Part shown: positions 36,690 through 48,553 of the stretch, piece after piece
Position numbering within the stretch: the stretch's first letter is position 1
Layout of the letters: every line of letters begins with the position of its first letter
Source of the DNA: Viscum album
Lineage: Eukaryota > Streptophyta > Magnoliopsida > Santalales > Viscaceae
Assembly (NCBI GenBank): GCA_963277665.1
Contig: CAUJRU010000136.1
Coordinates: 248,001-312,000 of the forward strand
DNA: 64,000 bases
Reading direction: 5' to 3'
Translations under genes and position numbers: made by a program
Notes under the pieces: model-generated
Database searches by the model: none
What the model was told of the DNA's origin: nothing
Seen by the model: only the letters and a program-made list of their open reading frames with translations

Positions 36690-37790
36690 GGGGTGGTGGA
36701 GATTGGTCCCACTGTATCTTCCATGGGATGGAAAATCTTTAGGCATTGGCCGTTCACCTTGAACGGTTGACCATACTCCTTAGAAATTTCCACCACCCCG
36801 TGAGGGAATACTCGTAGGACATGGAACAGTCCCGACTATCTTGATTTGAGCTTTCCTGGGAATAGACGAAGACGAGAATTGAAGAGGATTACTTGATCAC
36901 CGGGTTGAAATGTTTTTCGCGAAATCATCCGGTCATGGATGAATTTTTTCCTCTCCTTGTAAAATTTATCATTTTCATATGCTTCCCTTCTGATTTCATC
37001 GAGTTCTGATAGTTGGAACTTATGTCTCTCTGCGGATGCCTTCAGATCAAAATTTAGGGCTTTGACAGCCCAATATGCTTTGTGTTCCAGCTCCACTGGT
37101 AGATGACATGGTTTTCCATAGACGAGATGAAATGGTGACATCTCTAGTGGAATCATGAAAGTGGTTCTATAGGCCCACAAAGCGTCATCAAGCTTTTTGG
37201 ACCAGTCCTTCCGTGAGGTATTCACTGTTTTCTCAAAAACAAATTTGAGCTCACGGTTGGAGAGGTCCACCTATCCACTTGATTGGGGATGGTATAGTGT
37301 ACCCATGTGATGCTTCACCGCATATTTTGACAGCACTCCATTCATTTACACGTTGTCATATTGAGTCCCTCTATCTCTGATCAGCACACGAGGAATGCCA
37401 AACCTGCTGAAAATGTTCTTCTTGAGAAAGTTTACGACCACCTTGGTTGTGTTGTGGATCGTAGCAGTGGCTTCCACCCATTTGGAGATGTAATTAATGC
37501 AGACGAGGATATAGGTATGCCTGAAATAATGGGGAAATGGTCCCATGAATTCGATGCCCCAGACATCAAAAATCTCAACCTCCAGGATGGGGTGTTAGGG
37601 CATCTTGACTCTACGTCCCATATTACCTGTACGTTGGCATGGATCACAACGGGCAATGAAGGCTTGAGCATCTTTATGCATGGTGGGCTAGAAAAATCTA
37701 GATTGGAAAATATTTTCTATGGTACTGTCTGACCCATGATGTCTTCCAACGGGTGAGGCATGACAAAATTTTAGAACCCCTTGGACCTCC
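36690..37790 (-). pseudogene. Athila integrase (broken)
   Basis: The zinc-binding region is visible as 'HHG' (about 37,750) and 'CDPCQR' (about 37,645), so the HHCC finger is retained. The core has '[10 protein letters not shown]' where the usual Asp is Glu, 'IRDRGTQYD' with the second Asp kept, and 'VDLSNRELK' where the usual catalytic Glu is Asp. The tail contains 'LWAYRTTF', 'HLVYGKPCHLPVELEHKAYW' and 'LFPGKLKSR', followed by a stop at 36,833-36,835 and then 'FPHGVVEI' and 'FKVNGQ'. At least four in-frame stops are present. The changed catalytic residues mean that even a read-through product would probably be inactive. Confidence 0.85.
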
Positions 37791-38099
37791 GTCTCTGGGA
37801 TGAACCATCGGATCACCCCATCTCCACAGGATCAGAATAGGAGTGGGTCTTCCCAGAAGTATCTCTTAACATCAGAGAGGAATATTTTCTTCTACTAGAA
37901 TGAGAGGTTGGGATGAATGGAACCTGTAATTAAATAGTTAGCAATATTAGCAAACCAGGGCCTAGGGGATTCAATAATTGAAAAGAGTTGCTCATCAAGA
38001 AAATCCTCCCTTATTTCTTGATCCTCTTCCTTCTCCAAGTGTGACAACTTTATATGGGATGTATGATCAGTAACAATGTTCTCAATCCTATTTTTATCT

Positions 38100-39240
38100 C
38101 GGATCTCTAAATCAAATTCTTATAAGAGGAGGACCCATCAGATCAATTGGGGATTTGCATCCTTCTTGTTTAATAGGTACTTAAGTGCTGCATGGTCAGT
38201 ATAAACAATAAATATAGATAGCACAAGGTAAGAACGAAACCTGTCAAAGGCGAATACCACTGCCAGCATCTCCTTCTCGATAGTAGTGTAGTTAAGTTGG
38301 GCCTCATTGAGTGTCATGCTGGCATAGTAAATGGGTCGAAAGATTCGGTCCAGCCGCTGTCGTAGGACAACTCCAACCGCATAGTCGCTAGAATCACACA
38401 TGACTTCAAACTATGTCTCCCAGTTGGGAGAAACCATGATTGGAGCTTCTACCAGACACTACATTAGATGATCAAAAGATGAGGGGCATGACTCAGTGAA
38501 CTTGAAAATGGAATCCTTAGTTAGGAGATTGGTGAGTGCCTGGGCTATCTTCGAGAAATCGCGGACAAATCACCTGTAAAAACCTTCATGGCCCAGGAAG
38601 TTGTGGATGGATCTAACAGATGTAGGAATTGGAAGTCATGAAATGACTTCTATTTTTTGTCGGATCCACATCTATCCCCTTTGATGAAATTCTATGGCCA
38701 AGAACTTTGACACTTTGCCCCATAAAATGACACTTTTCCCAGTTCAAAACTAGGTTAGTGTTTTTGCATCGCTCCAGTACTAGCTTTAGGTGCCGCAAAC
38801 AGGTGGTGAATGACTTCTCATAAACAGAAAAATAATCCATGAAGACCTCCAGGATTTGTTCTTCATTGTCGTGAAAATTAGCTAGCCTTCATCACTGGAA
38901 AGTGGCGGGAGCGTTGCACATACCGAAAGACATCCTGCGGTAGGCAAATGTTCCGTATGGGCAGGTGAAAGTGCTCTTCTCTTTATCATCTGGGGAAATG
39001 GAGATCTGATTATAGCCAGATTAGACATCGAGGAAGCAGTAATATTCTTGCCCTGCGATCCATTCTAGCATCTGATCCATGAAGGGTAAGGGAAAATGAT
39101 CTTTCCTTGTGGCGTCATTCAGTTTCCTGTAATCTATACATACTCTCCAGCCCGTGACTATGTGAGTAGGGATGATCTCATTTTTATCATTTGACACCAC
39201 AGTAATGCCCCCTTCTTAGGGACCACTTGTAGAGGACTTA
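38100..39240 (-). pseudogene. Athila reverse transcriptase and RNase H (broken)
   Basis: Reverse transcriptase blocks: 'WRVCIDYRKL' (about 39,130), 'CPYGTFAYRRMSFGMCNAPA' (about 38,910-38,965), and 'FMDYFSV' at about 38,820-38,845 in place of FMDDFSV, so the second catalytic Asp is Tyr (38,832-38,834). Connection domain: 'FLGHEGFYR' near 38,575-38,600. RNase H: 'CDSSDYAVGVVL' (about 38,365-38,400) and 'EKEMLAVVFA' (about 38,255-38,285), with 'YTDHAALKYLL' near 38,170-38,205. Two frameshifts bracket the domain, one near 39,205 in a G run and one near 38,655 in an A run. Confidence 0.85.
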
Positions 39241-39649
39241 CCCACGAACTATCTGATATAGGGTAAATGATGCCTACATCTAAGAGCTTGATTAACTCCT
39301 TCATTATGACTTCTTTCATGGGAGGGTTCAGACGCCGCTGGGGTTGTCTAGATGGATTCGCTCCTTATTAAAGTAGCACCTTGTGGGTGTAAATAGTAGG
39401 GTTGATACCCTTTAAATATAAAATTATCTATCCAATTGCCTGCTTTCTCCACTTAAAAACTTGAAGAAGTGCATCCTCTTGTTCCTGTGATAGTTCTACA
39501 CTATGTATAATGGGTAAAGTAAGATGATCACCCAAATACCCGTACATTAAGGAAGGTGGGGGAGGTTTTAACTCTAGCTCTGGTGCCTTGAGAACTGAAG
39601 GTACCCGAGGTTGTAATTCTACCCTCTCTAGTATGTCAGGAATGACATA

Positions 39650-40303
39650 TCATTTCCAGTAGTGCCCGCCCTGGCCTTCAATGAATTTCTGGTCCTCTGG
39701 TGCATCATCAGTGGGCATGTCTGGAATAATAATATCATCTAAAATGGAAGAAAATACCAGATCATATTCTTCTCTACTCAGTTTTTCATCAATGGTAGTC
39801 ACTGTGTAGCAGCCCTCACGTTCTTGTAATGATGCTTGTTTGACAGCCTTTAGAACATTGTAAGAGACACTTTCATCCCCTACCCAAAAAATCAACTCCC
39901 CTTGGTGCACGTCTATCAAGACTTTACCTGTGGCCAGGAAAGGTCTTCCCAATATAAGTGGTGCCTCCTGGTCCTCTTCCATGTCCAAGATAATGAAGTC
40001 ACCAGGTAGGATCAATCATCCCACTTTCACCAGTACATCGTGCAGTAGCCCCTTCGGATACTTAATGGATCGATCAAAAAGTTGAAGGGCTACTCGGGTT
40101 GGCTTCAAATCATGGAGCCCAAGCTTTTGGAAAACTCTGAATGGAATGAGGTTGACACTTGCACCCAAGTCGCATAGAGATTTTCCAAAGTCACAAGGTC
40201 CAATTGTGCAGGGAATAGTAAATGTACCTGGATCTAGGAGATTTGGAGGAATGGAATGTTGAATGACCGCGGAGCACTCCTTTGTCAGTTCAATAACACC
40301 CAA
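39650..40303 (-). pseudogene. Athila aspartic protease region
   Basis: Two open stretches in one frame (40,303-40,016 and 40,015-39,650) are separated by a single stop. The active-site motif is 'CDLGASVNLIP' with the catalytic Asp at 40,169-40,171; DLGAS replaces the usual DTG/DSG and is typical of Athila elements. 'LILGRPFLAT' near 39,940 is the conserved C-terminal ILGRPFL block that packs beneath the active site. Confidence 0.88.
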
Positions 40304-42232
40304 ATCCTCTATCTTCCTTTTATTCTAGAGGATTTACTTCATAAATTTTGCATATGCGGGCATTTGATTCAGGGCCTCTGCAAATGGGATGTTGATATGT
40401 AGCCTTCTGAATACCTCCATGAATTTCCCAAAGTAGTGATCTTGCTTCCTTTTCTTCATCCTCTCTAGAAAAGGTAATACAGGCATGAATGGTTTGATGA
40501 ACTCCTTCCCTTTATTCTACAAAGACCATGGTTATGGTGGTTCAGATGAAGATGGTTCTAAAACTGGACCTTCATTTTCAACAGGGAGAGGAGGTTCAGT
40601 AGACTTTTGTGCTGGTTCCTTTTGTGGCAACGCTTTTCTGCTCCGCAAGGTGATAGAATTGGCCTCCTCCCTTGGGTTCTTCTTGGTGTTTCCTGGTAGT
40701 GTACTAGGCTGCCTTCCTGATATCTGGTTTTCTATCTGGCCAATTTGATTCTCGAGGCTTCGAATGGAAACCTCCTGGTTCTGAAATTTTGTCTTAGCAG
40801 TTGATATGAATTTATTCATCAGGTCCTCTAACCTTGATGTGTTATCTTGCTGAGATGGCTGGGCAGGTGGTGGAGGTGGTTGTTTCTTTTGCTGCTGCAG
40901 GTGAGGGTTCTAGTACCATTGCTGCTGATAGGAACTCTGCTAGAACTGCTATCTCGGAAACTGATTCTGGTACTGAGGCTGATTATAGCCAGGCGGTTGC
41001 TGGGGCGGAGGGTTTTACTGCTGTTGGCCCCAGCCTTGGTTCTGATTATATCGCCACACCGGGTTTTGGTACAGTTGATATTGATTCGACCCTCGATTTT
41101 GAGCAACAAATCTCACCTCGCTTGTCGAAGGGTTGGATGGAAGTCCCGGGCATTCTCCCAAATTGTGGTTGTTACCACAATCACCGTATGCTGGATGGTT
41201 CGCCGCATAAACTTGAGATGCTCCTTTGAGATTCAATGCATCGAATTTCTTGGAAACTGCATCCAATTGGGTAGCAAGCATGGTAGTAGCATCTATATAA
41301 TGCATACCTCTTTTTTGAGTCCCCCGCTCGGAGTGCCACTGGAAGCTCTTGGCAGACATATCTTCCAGTAGTTCAAAATGTTCTTCGGGAGACTTTCTCA
41401 TCACCATACCTCTAGTAGCAGCATCTACCATGGACTTGGTATTTGTTGTGAGTCCTCCGTAGAAGGTCTAGACTTGCATCCAGAGTGGGAGTCTATGGTG
41501 TGGGAATTTTCGTAGCATCTCCTTGAAATGTTACCAGGACTCGTATAATGACTCGGAGTCGTGCTACTGGAAGTTGTGGATCTCGTTCCTTAGCATCACC
41601 GTCTTCGAGGGTGGGAAATATTTGGACAGGAATGCCTGGGCTAGCTCCTCCCAAGTGAGGATGGATCTTTGTGGCAACCCTTTGATCCAATCTTTCACCT
41701 TGTCCTGTAGAGAAAAGGGAAATAGGAAAAGACGGATGGCGTCCTCGTACACGCAATTGTACCGAAATGTGTCGTAGATCTCCAAAATGTTAGAGAGATT
41801 GGCATTCGGGTCCTCGCTAGACAGACCTCTGAATTAGACAGTGATCTGGATTAGCTACATGATTGCAGGATTGATCTCGAAGTGTTGGGCCTGTATCAGA
41901 GGATGGAAGATGCCTATAACTGCTCCGTGGATCGAAGGAAGACCGTAATACATAAGGGTACAACGTGGAGGTGGCTGCTGAGGAGGCAGAGCTTGCATGT
42001 ATTGCTACTCCTGATGGGAGAAATAGGGCCGTTGGAAGATCTGCTACGGCTGTTGTAGTTGTCCATACACCAGAGGAGGTTGCTGTGGCGGCCGTTGGTA
42101 ATCCATTGGGATGAATTCCATAAAGCCTCCAGGTGCCTTCTCTGGTATACTAGCAGCGGGAGGCTGTTGTTCCTGGTACGGATGCTCAGCCACAACATCC
42201 ATGGCTGGTGCTTCCTCCTCCATGTTCGCCAT
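40304..42232 (-). pseudogene. Athila gag (broken)
   Basis: Starts at the ATG 42,230-42,232 and runs in the same frame as the protease and integrase, as expected for a single gag-pol ORF. The capsid-type gag domain is at about 41,785-41,580 ('RLFLFPFSLQDKVKDWIKGL', then 'FLSKYFPPSKT'). A Gln/Pro/Asn-rich linker with a cysteine pattern 'CGNNHNLGEC' follows at about 41,110-41,160. A coiled-coil-prone stretch 'SIRSLENQIGQIENQI' is at about 40,715-40,765. Many TAG and TAA stops stand at likely Gln codons. Large plus-strand frames over 40,485-41,371 are shadows of this gene. Confidence 0.87.
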
Positions 42233-42532
42233 GGTTCATGGCTATTGGTTGTGAGTTTCTTTTAGTGCACACCGACGACGAAGCAGGTTCTGTTCGATCT
42301 CCGGATCAAGCGGAACTAGTTCCGATGACTCAGCGTTCCTGGACCGTGTAGGGCTTCTATTCATGCAATTTAAGCTTCTACACAATCACAACACAAATAC
42401 CAGGTGTGATAAGGGAAAAATAAAAGAGAAACAAAATATTAATAGAAAAGAAATTTTTTGGAATTTTTAATTTTTATTTTCACCTAATTAATTACAAACG
42501 CAACTAAATTTTAGCACTTAAACCGAACGTAT

Positions 42533-42549
42533 CCCCGAAAACGGTGCCA
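42533..42549 (-). promoter_or_regulatory. primer-binding site, tRNA-Asp type
   Basis: On the minus strand TGGCACCGTTTTCGGGG lies five bases after the 5' LTR. It matches the tRNA-Asp-complementary site known from Athila elements (TGGCGCCGTTGCCGGGG) at 14 of 17 positions. Confidence 0.85.
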
Positions 42550-42554
42550 AAATT

Positions 42555-44055
42555 TGGTCGGTCGTTTCACCGAATGTATTTTATCGATGCCCAAAATTGA
42601 TATTAAACACTCCTAAACTTAGTATAGTGAAAGTGAGGGGTCGATCCACAGGGAAATTTGGCAGTGCGTTGGTTCAGTTGAGTTTATAATTAATTTAGTG
42701 AAACTTACAGAATTTAGAGTGGATTTTCTTGGTTTGGATTGAGAAAAACTGTTTTGTTTACTTTAAAAAAATGATTAACAATTTAAAGGAAACAAAAAGT
42801 GATTTAAAGGTGTTTTAACAGAAAAAAGTGTATTGGGGCTGTGGTGATTATGGAGTTTTTATACAGATTGCATAAATGGTTGTGTTGTTCATGATAATTC
42901 ATCATTATGGATTTCCTTTTATCACAAGATTCCTTAGTCTGGTTCCTCTTGTTTGGAATTAAAGAAATTGACTCCTTGATCCGGTAGTCAGTGTTTCTCA
43001 ATTCTTAATTTGTTTCAGTCCATTTATGAATTGGGGAGACCTTTTCAGTGGTCATGAAAACCTTCAGCGTTACTCTACTTTTATTTCGCTGAGAAGTCTT
43101 CCCTTGGTACGGCTCCAAATTCTCAGTAATAATTAGCAATGATTTAAGAGAAGTAAGAATTATTAAGAAGAAAAAACACAACTATCTAAATCAATACAAC
43201 GTAATACAATCCTTCATCACCCACAACCCCAACAAAAGGGGTTTAGTTAAAAATGGAAAGAATGATAGGAACAACACACTCGATACCTGATGAATTCGTT
43301 GTGTATGCTTCTAGGAGCAGTGTCGGTAGGTGGAATAGTGGAACAACGTCACCATAGTGGTTTGGGAATGGTAGCAGCAGAAATCCTCCCTCCTCCAATG
43401 GTTTGGAACTCCCAAAATCCGAAGGGCAAGGCCTCTATTTATATAAGAATAAAGTACATGGCATGTATAGAAAGTACACGCCGTGTACTTCCGTCAACGC
43501 ACTTCGGGATTCATTTTCGCTGCTAGTAGGCGGTCTAACATGACGTCTTTGACTTTGAACATGGCGCTGCTTGTTAGGTGAGTGTACACGGTGTGTAGCG
43601 CCGCCATACCTGGCCTGTAATGCCAAAATGTGGCCACCGAACCCTTCTAGAATAGAGGACACAACGTTTAGAAATAGAATACGCCGTGTCTCCTTCAACA
43701 GCCACATGGGTGTATAGACTCTTCTCGGAGACAACTGCTTATATAATGCAGTACACGACATGTAATTCCACCCTACACGGCGTGTATCTTCTTCCGGGTG
43801 ACATGGGCGTGTACTCCCTCCTTCGATTCGTGTCCCTATCTGGATGTACACGACGTGTATACAGAGTACACGCTGTGTAGTTTCAAAAATTTCACAGACT
43901 TCCCTCAATTTGTGTATTTTGGCCAGAAAGCTCCTGAAAATAGACAAGGTCACCAAAATCAAAGTATTTGTCTTCTAAGAAGTAGGTATTTGGTGAAAAA
44001 TTGTTTTTATTTTCAATAATATGTATGAAAATGTATAAAAAAATTGGTTGCATCA
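42555..44055 (-). repeat. 5' LTR of the Athila element
   Basis: 1501 bp with ends TGGTCGG and GCATCA on the plus strand, directly followed by the CATCC duplication. It carries the same ACACNNCGTGT motif series as the 3' LTR, including exact TACACGCCGTGTA at 43,475-43,487 and TACACGGCGTGTA at 43,774-43,786. Small indels and substitutions separate the two LTRs. Confidence 0.92.
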
Positions 44056-44060
44056 CATCC

Positions 44061-44936
44061 TTGTGTTTGGCAGGGACTACAAAGGAAAATAGGAAAACAT
44101 GTACTTCTGAGTATAGAATATCATCCCTAGAAATATAGACATTCTGAGAGCACAATTCATGCTTTGGAAGACATGCTATGAGCATGCATCCTACAGTTCA
44201 GGGGCTCTTGGGAGAGATAGATTACCCTAGTATAGTTTTCCTAAAATAAAAATTTTAAGGAAACACTTTAGACGGAACTTGATGAGTCTTTATATGGTAT
44301 GCCATGCTGATCACCCTTATATTGGCTGGAGGTAGGAGAGGAAACTTTGCTGAGGCATCGCCCTGTCCAGGCGACCACTGTGCAGGTGGAGTCGATTCAA
44401 AAGAGTATGGATACGACACAATATCAGTAGACATATTATACTGATTGATGGAGATGAACTCTAGAATTCGAGGTCAGAGATCATTTTTTCTTATGTGTCA
44501 CACCAAGGTTGGGATGTTTAAGGATTAAGAGATAGGGAAAAATTTCACCAAGCTACGTCAGGTCATTTGAGGTTTTGATGAGAGTCGGGACAGTTGCCTA
44601 TCAGTGGCAGTTATGTCAGAGGTATCAGGTTGTGTACAACATATTTCATGTTTCTCATATACTATATTACTTTTCAGACACATCTAATGTTTTTCAACCT
44701 AAAGAGGTTGAGTTGGTGGTAGATTCATCCTTTGAGAAGCACCCAATATGGCTTTTGGATCGCAGAAAGAGCGTTATCCATGGTCAGACTATTTTTCTGG
44801 GATGAGTGAAATGGTAGAAAAGGTGAGTACAAGATGAGGCTTGGGAGAGGGAGGCCGACGTACGATCAAATTGGCCAGAGTTGTCTGATTGTTCTTCTTC
44901 ACCACCCTTGGAAGGGAAATTAAAGGATGGATTTCT
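44061..44936 (+). pseudogene. decayed gag-pol of the Tekay-like element, downstream part
   Basis: Continues the integrase cut at 29,685. 'WQGLQRKIGKHVLLS' begins at about 44,071, then 'STIHALEDML' and 'ACILQFRGSWE' (about 44,145-44,205). A GDH-x-FL-type block is near 44,490. The last part is a 76-codon open frame (44,575-44,805) with 'MRVGTVAYQWQL', 'VYNIFHVSHILYYFSDTSNV' and 'PIWLLDRR', the conserved tail before the chromodomain. A degenerate 'EAWERE' block (about 44,840) corresponds to the EATWE motif. Several stops are present. Confidence 0.8.
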
Positions 44937-44952
44937 TGAAAAGGGGACCATT
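44937..44952 (+). promoter_or_regulatory. polypurine tract of the Tekay-like element
   Basis: TTGAAAAGGGGACCA and two T residues directly precede the first 3' LTR unit. Confidence 0.6.
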
Positions 44953-46498
44953 TTTAAGAACATGGATCTTCTTTTCAGTTATGGATCTTTATTTTGGGTT
45001 GTTTTTAGGAAAAAAAGAAATAGAAATTTTTTATGTACACGACCTGTACTTATGAGTACACGTCGTCTACCAGGGTACCACATACATCCACATACTAGCC
45101 TTGTAATGGCCAATTACATGGGCGTGTGGTGACCTGGTAGACCTCCTAAATTGGGAGCCTATTGAGGCTAATACAAGACATGTATAGGAGAGAGATGTAA
45201 TGGCCGCAAACTTCGAACCCCTCCCAATTATCCATCCGAGCATTGATCGAGACACCGTCGGGTGCATTGGAATCCCACCGGTGAGTTCCAATTATCCTAG
45301 GGAATTATATCCTAATTCTTCTCCTCTCGTGAGTTATTGTGGGATGATCATTTTTACCCTTTTTTAGATATACAATTTTTTAGGATGATTCAAGGGTTGA
45401 CATTCATGTATATCGATTGTACGACATCATGTAAGGTGGTTTATTACTTTTGTTGATTGTCTTTAGATTATATAATTTAAAAGTGACATATACCCATGTT
45501 TGGGGTTTTTCATGTTTTGAATTTAGACCCTGTGTATTTCCTTTCATGGTTTGGTAGATTGATAATGGGTAATTGATTTTACATAAGGTTATATAACTTG
45601 ATAGCTACTCATAGGGTCATTATTAAATGAATTGTGGTTATGTTAGGCTTGAGATATTAGAATCTGATAACTTTCCAAAAGGGGTTATTATTGAATAATT
45701 TAATGTTGGTGAGGATCCTACCAAGACAAAGCACAAGCTTGGAGTCTGTCTTACTTGATTGTTTAGATGGTCTTTTGAGACATCAGTTGCTACTATTACA
45801 TAGGAGATACAGATCTTAGGCTAGATCAAAAGTTTTACAAGATTCAATAGATGAATAATGGATGTTAAATGAATGTAATTGAAAATTGTTGAACTGTTTA
45901 CTTTTGAGTAATTCCTATATCATTTCTTCATTTCTTCATATTACCTACTATATATATTCACTAATAGTTTGGCATAGATATTTTGGTGGTTTCCTACTAG
46001 AATTCATCTCACACCCTATTTGGGTGATGCTTTTTGACCCAAACAGATTATATGGTTGTAGGTATAGATGATGGAAAACACCCTTCTTCATCAGGTACTA
46101 GATTTCTGTTGGAGTTGGACAAGATGGGACCAGGCCGTGGCTTGTGATGCCGTTGTAGTTTACTAATTTTCTATAATTTTGATTCAGTATTGTATTTCCA
46201 ACATTGTGAATTGTTTGGTTGATTTCTTAGACACATGTGACATCTATCATTTATATATGTTCCAGTTGTTATATTAATATTAGCCTTCCTCTATTTAATT
46301 TTTTTGTATGGTATTACTGATTCTGCTACTATTTATTATTTTCTTTATGCTGTGTACACTCTTCCAATAAGGGCACAATTTCACTATTATCACACCTTAT
46401 CTCTCACAGCAAGTTGGTAGCCTCTTACATTTGGAGAAATGCGCTTGAGGTCATGTGACAAACTGGGTTCAGGGAACCTTTGGGCGGTACCTGGAAAG
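44953..46498 (+). repeat. 3' LTR unit 1 of the Tekay-like element (internally deleted)
   Basis: Begins TTTAAGAACATGGATC, aligned with the 5' LTR start. It lacks about 0.5 kb: near 45,600 the 'GTTATATAACTTGAT' block jumps directly to the end of the ~65-bp repeat array ('AGCTACTCATAGGGTCA'). It ends GGTACCTGGAAAG instead of the full LTR end. Confidence 0.8.
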
Positions 46499-48553
46499 AA
46501 CCTAGATCTTCTTTTCAGGTATAGATCTTTATTTTGAGTTTTTTAAGAAAAAGAAAGTAATGGGAATTTTCTAAGAACACGCCATGTACTTATTAGTACA
46601 CGATGTGTACCTAGGTACCACATATAGACACATACTAGTTGCGTAATGGCCGAGTACATGGTCATGTGGTGACCAGGAAGATGTCCTAAAGTGGGTGTTC
46701 GTTGACGCTAATACATGACATTTACATTTAATGAACACATTGTGTACTTTTTTTTAATTTGATGAATCAGAGTGGGGTTATGTCTAATGTCTATAATATA
46801 TTTCTTCTCCCTTAAGTTCATACAGGAGAGTGACAGAACAACCATGAACTTTAAACCCCTCCCAATTCTCCATTCGAGCTTCGATCGAGACCCCATCGGG
46901 TGTGTTGGAATCCCATCAGTGAGTTCTCAATTCCCCTAAAGCCTTTCCTCCTGATTCATTTTCTCTCATGAGTTATCACAGGATGTTAATTTTTATAATT
47001 TTTGCAGATCTACGTCGTTCTAGGATGATTCAAGGGCTGACGTTCAAGTATATCAATCATATGACATCAAGGTAGGTGGTTTGTTCCTTTTATTGATTTT
47101 ATTTGGATTATATATTCTAAAAGTGTTGTATACCCACATTTGGGGGTTTTCATGTTTTGAATTAGGTCATGTTTACTACCTTTTAGGGTTTGGTATATTG
47201 AAAATGGATAATTTCATATGCACAAGGTTATATACCTTGATTATGGGACAACATGGGTGTGTTTCCCTCGTTTGATTGACTATGGCCATTTGGTCTAGAA
47301 TTCCTATTAGGATTTCCTTATTTTCCATGCCTAGTGTTGTTTTGATGGAGTTACTGATTCAATGAGATGCATGCAATATGCATTGTGGATGTTTGACCAA
47401 GGGGAATATGATTGTGAGAGCTTCACATGGTATGGTCATTTACTTATGAATTGTGTCTATGTTGACCAAGAGGTATACACTGTGAGAGTTGACAGGTGGT
47501 CATAGAACAAAGGGGTTAAACCATGAGAGCTACCCATAGGTTCATTATTAAATTAATTGATGCTATGTTGACTAAGGGGTATTGACTGTGTGAGCATCCC
47601 AGGTTGTTATTTGTAATGGTTTAGTGATATGTTAGACCAAAGGGGTAAAATTGTGAGATCTACCTAGAGGTTTGTTATTAAATAAAATGTGGTTATGTTA
47701 GACCAAGAGTTATTAGACTGTGAAAACTTTCCTAAAGGGTTCATTATTGAATAATTGAATTTGGTGATGATTTTTCCAAGCCAAAGGATAAGCTTGGACT
47801 CGAACTTATAAGATTGTTTATATGGTCTTCTGAGACATCTGTTTCTACTATTACACAGGGGATACCGAGATTAGGATAGATCCCAAGGATCACATGATTC
47901 AACAGATGAATAATGGATCTTAAATGAATGTAATTGAAAATTTTAGTATTGTTTACTTTTGAGAAATTCCTAGTTTAGTACTTCACTTATGCACATTACA
48001 TGATATATATTTTCACTGATAAGTACTGAAAGATCTTTTGGTGGTTGTCTATAGGGATTCGTCTCACACTCTGTTTGGGTCATGATTTTGGACCCAAATA
48101 GATTATTCGGTTACAGGTATAGATAAGGGTAAGAAAACTTCTTCCTAATGTAAATGATTTATGTTGGATTTGGACAACATGGGACCAGGATGAGGCTTTC
48201 AATGCTATTGTAGTTTACTAATTTTTTATAATTTGGTATTAGTATTGTATTTATAGCATTGTGAATTGTTTGGCTGCTTTCCTGGACACATGTTACATGC
48301 ATCATTTATATTTTCATCAGTTATTATATTTATATTATTCTTCTGCTATTTACTATTATTGTGTGGTAAAACTGCTTTCTCTACAATCTATTATTTTCTT
48401 TCTACTATCTATACTCTTCTAATAAGAGAATAATTTCCCCATTATCACACCAAATCCCTCACATCTAATCAGAAACCTCTGTAGTTTGGGGAAATGTGCT
48501 TCAGGTTATGTGATAGACTGGGTTTGGGGAACCATTGGGAGGCACCTGGAAAG
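46499..48553 (+). repeat. 3' LTR unit 2, tandem copy
   Basis: 2055 bp, collinear with the 5' LTR from its promoter zone through the ~65-bp repeats (about 47,390-47,760) to a CACCTGGAAAG end. The junction with unit 3 has the same form as that between units 1 and 2 (CCTGGAAAG followed by A-CC-A-AT), so the units arose by unequal exchange of one rearranged LTR rather than by independent insertions. No target duplication separates them. Confidence 0.8.

Larger units (their letters stand above)
29686..44055 (-). mobile_element. complete Athila-lineage Ty3/gypsy retrotransposon with env-like ORF; TSD CATCC
   Basis: A 14,370-bp element read on the minus strand: 5' LTR (42,555-44,055), tRNA-Asp-type primer site, gag-pol, long intergenic region, env-like ORF, polypurine tract and 3' LTR (29,686-31,168). 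The perfect 5-bp duplication CATCC at 29,681-29,685 and 44,056-44,060 proves a single insertion into the Tekay-like integrase. Lineage is based on the primer site, the DLGAS protease motif, the FMD-x-FSV reverse transcriptase motif and the Athila-type ORF after pol. The LTRs differ by about 7% in a 235-bp stretch compared by eye. With a plant rate near 1.3e-8 per site per year that suggests insertion some 2-3 million years ago (inference). All ORFs carry stops, so it is not autonomous. Confidence 0.93.

Noticed and set aside
40485..41371. Long plus-strand ORFs (up to 174 codons)
   Set aside because: They are shadows of the Gln/Pro-rich Athila gag on the opposite strand.
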